64,000 nucleotides of DNA, taken from the NCBI GenBank assembly GCA_029531795.1, contig JAPEIS010000002.1:2728001-2792000 (forward strand), written 5' to 3'. Position numbers and translations under genes: made by a program. The notes under the pieces are model-generated. The model saw nothing but the letters and a program-made list of their open reading frames with translations. It had not been told where the DNA came from and ran no database searches. Below are positions 57,101 through 64,000 of the stretch, one piece after another; the first letter of the stretch is position 1; each line of letters opens with the position of its first letter. This DNA is from Sclerotinia nivalis. Lineage: Eukaryota > Ascomycota > Leotiomycetes > Helotiales > Sclerotiniaceae.

Positions 57101-60100
57101 GATTCATATATTGCAAGATGAGTACTGTTTCAGAATTTTGAAATCTCCTGAGGAGAACATATACCAAGGAATTAGACGTCATAGTGAAGTGGGATGTATG
57201 AGAAACGTCTCTGGGTCAAAGCAACATCGACATCTCGACATGGCCCCTGGCCATGAGTCTATTCTACCGCCATTTCAGTAATTGTGGAGAAATATTCTTT
57301 ATTTCCTCCGACGGGGCGATGATATTACGGTTGAGGGGATGGGAGAGTCCGGAGGTTGTATGATCCGCGTCTCAGACATTGGCTATAAACATATCAACCG
57401 TCTGAGCTATGACATACTAGCTATCCTATGTATGGCTCAGCTATAGCTGTAGCATTTGCTGTATTATCGATGCGAAGGGATGAACAACCGTTGTCCGGTG
57501 GAAGTAGTTGATGATTCCGAGGCTGCAGGCGCTTCAAAGACTGAAAATACCCGGTGGCTACCGCATAGAAAGTATGGTCAACGTGTTCCAATACCCAGAA
57601 AACACTTTTTCATCTGAATCTCTGACGTTGGTGCTATCGCAAACCGTGATATTATCCCTTTTGACATTGTAAAGCGCCAACAAATCCGAATAGGAAATCT
57701 ATGCACCCCAGCCATTGATTTGATATCTTACAAGACCACATCTTTACCCTGGACATGGGCGGATACAGCACGAGCCATCAGAAACGTGGGGGAGGCGTTC
57801 AATTGTGGCAGAAGATCTTTCTCATTCGCCTTTTATTCATCGGCGATAACAAGGGTCAACAGCTCTAGTTTTAGATCAACAACATATACCGATGAACATA
57901 TGAAGATAGTCTTAGAAAATAGTGCCCTGGTTCATGTTTAACAACGGTCTTTCTGACGCAAAAGAAGCAAGCAAGAGATCATTCGATGGTGTAACATTGT
58001 CATCACATCAACAAGGCTTGAAAGTTCTCGCAGAATCTTCCTTTTGACGTAATGTTAGGCGCATGCACAACGCTAAGTAAACGCTTTTGTAGCAATTGAA
58101 GGGAAATCTTCATTCGTGAAACTGGGGGTCATATTGCTCTGGGTTGGCTCGTGAAGTGAAAAATGAACTACCTATCTATCTATGGACTCGGAATCGGAAA
58201 GTCACATCTTTTCCTTGAATTAAATTGATTTGTGCACACTTGATAAGTACACACCAATATCTCCAGCATGCACATGCACACACACACACACACACATCTG
58301 TCAGGAACCAGGACGAGCTCAAGGTCCGTGTGTGCAGCAGCGCCGAGCTGTGATCTGTAGGTAATCACACTACAGGAATCATGAAATTTCAGTGGAGTTC
58401 CAGGAGTTTGTGAAAATTACCGAGAGAGCGAAAAGAGAAAGGGAAAAAAAATGAAGAAAAATTTGTCCCTGAAAGTTGAAACGTGGATGATCGATCCGAT
58501 GCGATCCTGAAAGTCCAGAACTGCAGAGTCAAAATGGTCCGCAGCTTACAGGCCCTTGAATAGAGTAGGTAATTTATTTGAAGAAAGTGATCAGTGGGGA
58601 ATATCTCAAACCCTTTTGAACTTTCTTTCATGGGAGAGCTTGAGAAGGAAGATTTGAGGTTCGTGTTTTGTTCTTTTGGGAAGGGATAGATATATTAGAA
58701 AATTAGATATATAATTACATCTTTATATATTTATACATTCGAATAAGGACAACAATATTACATCTATCACGTACAGAACAAAATGAATGAATGAATTAAT
58801 TAATAAATAAATAAATAAATGTACCTGACTAAACTTTAGATCCAATCAAAAACATTTAAAAGTTGAAACAAGTTGGGCCTGAAATCTAGAAACAGCTGGG
58901 AGTCTGGGACACCAAAGGACGGGGGCACTAAGCATGCGTGTTGGCCCCATCGTTCGATCATATTCAACCAATACCATACGATTAACGCTCAGCATCAAAT
59001 CTTATAACACGATGCTTGGTATTCGAATTCGGATTTGGATTTGGATTCTCAATTCAATTCAGTAGAAAGATAGATTGATTGATTATGCACCAATGAATAA
59101 ATATCATAAATACGGTACAGTAAAATGCAAAAGCTAAAAAAGGCACAGGAAACAAGTCTGAGTTGAAAGATTGGAAATAGATGAAATGGGAGCTTCTATT
59201 ATTCTCTGCTCAATCGAATAATGAACAAATTGAAGGATGGATGAAATCATCGAAATGCATAAATCCCAAGCCTCACTTCAATCTATCCTATGAAATTTCA
59301 CTTCTCTACCTTGTAAAATAAACAATGCTTCCACCCTCAAATCTTTTCAATTTGCTTTGATTTGAAAATTAGTAATCCAAATTAATTCATTACTTTTTTA
59401 TTCATTTTGACATTCAATTCTAGATTCTTTTCTTTGCTTCCTTTTCATCTAGGAACGGAGAACGGAACACCAAAGAGTTTTGTACCTTCGTGGATGAACT
59501 TGGCATTTGGCACTTGATAAATTTACATTATTTCAGACACTCCGCCATTCAGCCTAGACTTACTACAACTTATTATCTATCTACCCCAATACAAGAAAAT
59601 ACACATACATATACACATACACATACACACACACGCCACACACACCCACATAACCTACCTACCAATCTCAATCTCTTTTCTTTCTCTCTCTATTGCTTTG
59701 CGTCTGTCTCACCACTCACCACTCTTCCTTCAACACTCACCACTCATCCTTCAACACTCACCACTCTTCCTTCACCACTCACCCTTCAACCCCAATACTA
59801 CGTTTGCGGCACTCCTGGCAGCCACATCCATTCATTTTTTACTATTCATCCATTCATCCATCCGGGAACTTGCACACATTGTTCACATACAAACTAAATC
59901 CCAATTCGCTCACTCAAAACTCTCATCCTAACTTTTTCTAACCTTTCATCAATCTACCCCATCCTGGTACACACCACACCACACGACACACACCTTTACC
60001 TTTTTCAATTCTCGTACCGTTGCACGTATCATCCATCCCCCTTTCTGCCACGCAACCTTACACATAATCTTCGATCTTTATTATACACACACTCTTTGAA

Positions 60101-60481
60101 CATCATCACTCATACTCGTGATATTGGTTTTTATTTTCAAAATAGCGTTGCTGCTGCTGCTGGGCTGTGGTTAGCTTTCAAGACGATTACCCAAATTCCG
60201 AATTGCGTTGAGTCGATTCATCCGGAAAACCATTTGCTTGCTTCAAATTTATTGAAGTAGATTCCTCATTTCACTCACTGCAAGCTGAAACATCATTTCG
60301 AAAACACCAACTTATTCTACGAAACTCTTCGATATTTGACTTTCTTTTTACCTTTTTCTTCATCCTCGATATACGATTCGTTCAATTGGATCGAGGGCCC
60401 ATATTTGCGACGATAATAGTTTGGGCGACATTAATAATTACTTGCAACAACAACCTCCTCTCGATCTTTTAAATCCTTTTT
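57101..60481. other. Long intergenic region and Sho1 leader with simple repeats
   Basis: 3.4 kb without a credible gene. It holds a (CA)n run at about 58267-58297, a tetranucleotide AATG/AATA run at about 58780-58820, and from 59.6 kb a pyrimidine-rich stretch that leads into the Sho1 start, including a 21-bp minisatellite (listed) and a short GCT run near 60150. The pyrimidine-rich part is probably the sho1 promoter and long 5' leader. Confidence 0.5.
59713..59775. repeat. 21-bp C/T/A-rich minisatellite in the Sho1 upstream region
   Basis: Three near-perfect tandem units of CACTCACCACTCTTCCTTCAA, followed by a truncated fourth (to about 59790). They lie about 700 bp before the Sho1 ATG. Confidence 0.85.
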
Positions 60482-61597
60482 ATGCCATACGGTTCATCAA
60501 GTTCACCATCTCTACACAAAATGAACGGTCAATCGGATTACAAAGGACGGACAGCGGGGATGCGCGGAATGAGTATGGATAATATTCTAGGTGATCCATT
60601 CGCGCTGGCTACCATATCTATCGCCATGGTATGTATTTATGGAGACGTGGATACATTGCGTCTCAATCTGTAAGAAATAATGGTTACTGACATGAACGGT
60701 TGATAGCTTGCATGGTTTATTGCTTTCATTGGATCGATACTAGCAACTGCATCACACCCTCCTGGTGATGGTTTTCCAAATTATTCATGGTTCACTATTG
60801 CATATATGCTGTGTTGCATTCTAGGTATATTCGTTGTGATAGCATCGGATACAACTCAAACCTACCATGTTGCCATTGTTGGATTCTTGGCTACTGGTCT
60901 CGTCCTAACAAGTTCATCCGTCAATTCATTGATTTATTCTTCGAATGGAGCGAAAGAAGCAACTGCTGCTGGACACATACTTCTTTCTATGGTTGCTGTA
61001 AGGTTGACTCCCCGGAAGGTCTAGACCCCTTGCTAACATTGAATCTAGATTGTCTGGATGTTCTACTTTGGATCAACACCTTCGGCTGTACCTCGAGCAT
61101 ACCTTGATTCATTCGCACTTCACAAAGACCATAGAGTATCATCAGGAAAAGGAATGTCTACGGCTTATGGAAATGGATATGGGAATGGATATGGAAATGG
61201 TCGACCGGATACTTCAATCTCTTCAAACGTTCCACCACAAATGTATACCTCAGCTCAATTAGGTGGGTTCGAAACATCTTCACCAGTAGCAGGATTCCCA
61301 GGAGGTGCCGCAGGAGCAGAACGTAATTCATCGCAACCAAGATTTGGAGCTAGTAATCTTGGACCAAACGGAGGCATGAGCTCAGAACCTACACCAGAAG
61401 TCGTACAACCTACAGAATATCCATACCGAGCGAAGGCCATATACTCTTACGATGCCAACCCCGATGATGCGAATGAGATTAGTTTCGCCAAACACGAAAT
61501 ATTAGAAGTCTCGGACGTAAGTGGGAGATGGTGGCAAGCTAAGAAAGAAAATGGAGATACCGGAATAGCGCCTTCGAATTACCTGATTTTGTTATAA
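60482..61597 (+). CDS. sho1: High-osmolarity signalling membrane protein Sho1
   Basis: Three exons (60482-60628, 60707-60997, 61049-61597; introns of 78 and 51 nt) encode up to 328 residues. [31 protein letters not shown] opens the four-helix membrane part, whose helices end near residue 150 ([17 protein letters not shown]). A Gly/Asn/Ser-rich linker contains a short YGNG repeat. The C-terminus is a canonical SH3 domain: [52 protein letters not shown]. Sho1 senses osmotic or surface cues at the plasma membrane and binds the MAPKK Pbs2 through SH3. The ATG at 60521 has a better context (CACAAAATG) and would shorten the protein by 13 residues; it may be the true start. Confidence 0.96.
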
Positions 61598-62759
61598 GAA
61601 TGAATAAAGTTATTGGGGATTTCATTGTGAAAATACCAATATACATCACACACCTTCGTTGATTGGGCTTGGAATTGGGAATATATCAAAGGTGTGGAGT
61701 GTGGGAATAGTTCTGTCCAGAGATAATGGAATAACTGGAGTGCCATTATAGGGTTCAATGGTTTGGTTTGGTTTGGAGTTTATGTAATAAAGTCAATGTG
61801 TTACGATTGGGAACTTTTTTTCTTTGCTTTTTTCAAACTAACTTTACTTTTCATTCTTTTTCTACTTTTCTGGCTTCTGGCTCTTGCTCCTTTTTTTCCC
61901 CCCCCCTTTGGCTCTCGAATCAAAATTGCCTTTTGTGTTAATAAATGATGCCAAGGCAAAGTATGCAAACGCGAATGGGGTTTGGAGTTGGGGAGTAATT
62001 TAGCTACCTGGTTAGTTTGTGATTACATAGCTATTGAAATAGGGAGTGGGGGAGGAGGTGAAAGGGCGGGGTTGATTATTGGGTGGATATTTGGTTCATG
62101 GGGTGGGTGCTGACTGATTGATCAAACTCATCAGACTTGGTTCTCACACTGGCAATTGTGGGTGGGAGGGTTAGAAGTTGTGCGTGTGTGTGGATAATGA
62201 TATGAACATTGACACTGAGATGCTGGGCTTGGCTGAGGATAAAAAGGGTCGCGGTCGAGTCGGGTCGGGTTGGAATGGAATGGAATGGAATGAATGGCAA
62301 TGGGTTGGTATGGTGGACTTGATCATAAGATAAATAAGTTATATGGTAGAAAGAATACAAATGGAAAGAAATGAAAATTTGAAGGCAAGACTTTGCTTGG
62401 TAGATATGATGATATATGATGATGTATGATGATATATGATGAGATATGATGATATATGAGTAAACGGGTGAGTGAACAAGTGAGTGAATGACTAGAGTAT
62501 ATACGAAGTATATATATATGGAATCACTATCATCTCGATTTCTTCCAATGAAAAGAAGAAGCGGAAGTGCGGTAGTACTAGAGTCGATTGAGATGGAAGA
62601 TAGATGGGGATGTGAATATGGATGTGAATATGAATATAAAATATTGATAATGGAAATGTAAAAATCATCATTGAATATCTATCTATCTATTTCTTCTATT
62701 TTTTCTTTCTCTTCTTTTTTTTTTTCTTCTTTTAATTTTGGAAATTATTTGAGGATAGA
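61598..62759. other. Intergenic region downstream of Sho1
   Basis: 1.2 kb of low-complexity DNA with T/C runs, GGAATGGAATGG (near 62273) and an ATGATGATAT block (62407-62460). There is no credible open frame. Confidence 0.5.
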
Positions 62760-63190
62760 TAGGTGTTAGAGGTAGATGTTAGAGAATAGGTGTTAGAGAA
62801 TAGATAGGTGTTAGAGAATAGGTGTTAGGGTTGGGGTTAGAGTTAGAGGTAGATGTAGATGTTAGGGCTGGGGTTAGATGTTAGATTAGGAGGTAGATAT
62901 TAGATGTTAAGAGGTAGATGTTAGAGTTAGTGTTGGGGTTAGAGGTAGATATTAGATTAGGAGGGATGTTAGGGTTAGTGTTAGGGTTAGAGTTAGAGTT
63001 AGAGTTAAAAGGTAGATATTAGAGGTAGAGTTAATATTAGATATTAGAGCTAGGGTTAGTGTTAGAGTTAGAGTTAGATATTAGAGGTAGAGTTAAAAGG
63101 TAGATATTAGAGGTAGACTTAGTGTTAGAGTTAAGAGGTAGATATTAGAGTTGGGGTTACAGATAGATATTAGAGTTAGAGTTAGATTAG
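62760..63190. repeat. Degenerate TTAGRG (telomere-like) satellite tract
   Basis: About 430 bp built almost only from GTTAGA, GTTAGG and GGTAGAT words, including exact TTAGGGTTAG pieces near 62825 and TTAGGGTTAGTGTTAGGGTTAG near 62969-62990. The G/T/A-rich strand is the plus strand throughout. TTAGGG is the usual telomere unit of filamentous fungi, so this resembles a decayed interstitial telomeric repeat. Confidence 0.8.
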
Positions 63191-63560
63191 GAGGGATATA
63201 TAGAAGAGAGATATATAAAAAGATATATAAAGAAGGGATATATAGAAGAGGGATATATAAAGGAAGGATATATAAAGGGATATATAAAGGAGGGATATAT
63301 AGTGGAGGGATATATAAAGAAGGGATATATAAAGAAGGGATATATAGAGGAGGGATATATAGAGGAGGGGATGGAATGGGAAGAGATAGGATGAGAAGGG
63401 ATGAGATAAGAAAGGATATAAAAAAAAAAGATATAAAGAGAGATATATAAAGAAGAGATATAAAGAAGAGATATATAAAGAAGAGGATAAGATGGGAAGG
63501 GATGAAATGAAAAGAGATGAGAAGGGATATAAAGGAGGGATATATAAAGGAAAAGATAGG
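63191..63560. repeat. GGGATATATA(A/G)AG purine-rich minisatellite
   Basis: About 370 bp of 12-15-bp units of the type AGGAGGGATATATAGA, grading into GGGATGAGAAG words. The open frames over it on both strands (reading IYKEG and YIPPL repeats) reflect the repeat, not a gene. Confidence 0.85.
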
Positions 63561-63782
63561 ATAGAAAGGGATGGAAAGGGATGAGAAGGGATGAAATAAA
63601 AAAGAATAAGATGAAAAAGAAAAGACTTTAATCCTCATTAAAGACAATTTATATTCTGGAATATTGGTATTGCAACGTACGTCTAACCGCTAAACTCATC
63701 TCGTAAAGTAATCTACTATACCATATCATACCATACCTACCCATTCATCTTCAATCTCATATATGATCGATTCGGTAATCAT

Positions 63783-64000
63783 TCAATCGATAAGATTCAT
63801 TTCTTCACCACCATAACCAGAACCCCCCGATCCCAACCTCATCCCCCCTGCATCCCTCGGAGTATTTTTGACCCAGGGTATGCTCAATAATCATTGAATA
63901 CTTCAAAGATAGAAATCCACATCTAGAATTTCATATCTCAATATTAAAACGCTAACCAAATGCACGTGCGCTTGAGCAACCATTTAATCCACTCCAAATA
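63783..64000 (-). CDS. Possible 3' end of a gene entering from the right (partial)
   Basis: On the minus strand a terminal exon 63882-63783 would read IPWVKNTPRDAGGMRLG, then a glycine-rich end GSGGSGYGGEEMNLID. A preceding exon at the window edge (64000-63966, reading YLEWIKWLLKR) joins it in phase over an 83-nt intron. The composition looks like a real protein end, but no family is recognised and most of the gene is outside the window. Confidence 0.35.

Noticed and set aside
63093..63647. Long open frames on both strands reading YIPPL and IYKEG repeats
   Set aside because: They come from the 12-15-bp satellite, which keeps frames open; no start context or gene structure.

Overview
The window reads as nuclear DNA of a filamentous ascomycete. 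Genes are spliced by short introns (mostly 45-140 nt) with GTAAGT-like donors, CTAA/CTGAC-type branch sites and AG acceptors, and they lie on both strands without operons. Several protein families are fungal: a C2H2 plus Zn2Cys6 transcription factor, the osmosensor Sho1, the dynactin subunit RO-10 and a Cti6-like PHD protein. AT-rich intergenic DNA and the protein styles suggest a leotiomycete such as Botrytis or Sclerotinia; that placement is inference. I rebuilt gene models by joining exons in frame. Many include exons with no long open frame of their own, notably a seven-exon NAD(P)HX epimerase gene.

Layout. 1-444: 3' end of a probable arrestin adaptor gene. 1.3-9.2 kb: an NmrA/isoflavone-reductase-like oxidoreductase, a transcription factor with two kinds of zinc finger, and a flavin monooxygenase; they could form a small specialised-metabolism group. 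9.5-13.2 kb: a beta-repeat (bactofilin-like) protein tail to tail with a membrane-bound nucleotide pyrophosphatase/phosphodiesterase. 14.3-16.2 kb: an amino-acid/GABA permease. 17.6-22.8 kb: a doubtful small gene, a riboflavin-type deaminase and, divergent from it, a WD40 protein. 24.2-25.4 kb: a secreted quercetin 2,3-dioxygenase behind a promoter with a strikingly repeated 8-mer. 26.3-29.4 kb: two related serine/alanine-rich, probably GPI-anchored surface proteins. 30.5-31.7 kb: a 2-oxoglutarate oxygenase.

32.4-50.5 kb holds three leucine-catabolism genes. The methylcrotonyl-CoA carboxylase beta subunit and isovaleryl-CoA dehydrogenase are divergent over 246 bp, and the carboxylase alpha subunit lies about 12 kb further on. 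Between them sit a PHD-finger chromatin protein, a conserved fungal protein of unknown role and a prolyl-4-hydroxylase-like enzyme. The three enzymes act in one mitochondrial route: isovaleryl-CoA to 3-methylcrotonyl-CoA (dehydrogenase), then to 3-methylglutaconyl-CoA (biotin carboxylase). 50.7-61.6 kb holds housekeeping genes: the NAD(P)HX epimerase, mitochondrial ribosomal protein S16, an AVT-type amino-acid transporter, RO-10 and Sho1. The right end (62.7-63.6 kb) is telomere-like and purine-rich satellite DNA, followed by the possible 3' end of another gene.

No rRNA, convincing tRNA, CRISPR array or recognisable transposon was found. I found no clearly undescribed multi-gene system. The best leads are the promoter motif array, the bactofilin-like protein, the telomere-like tract, and two or three possibly decayed genes.
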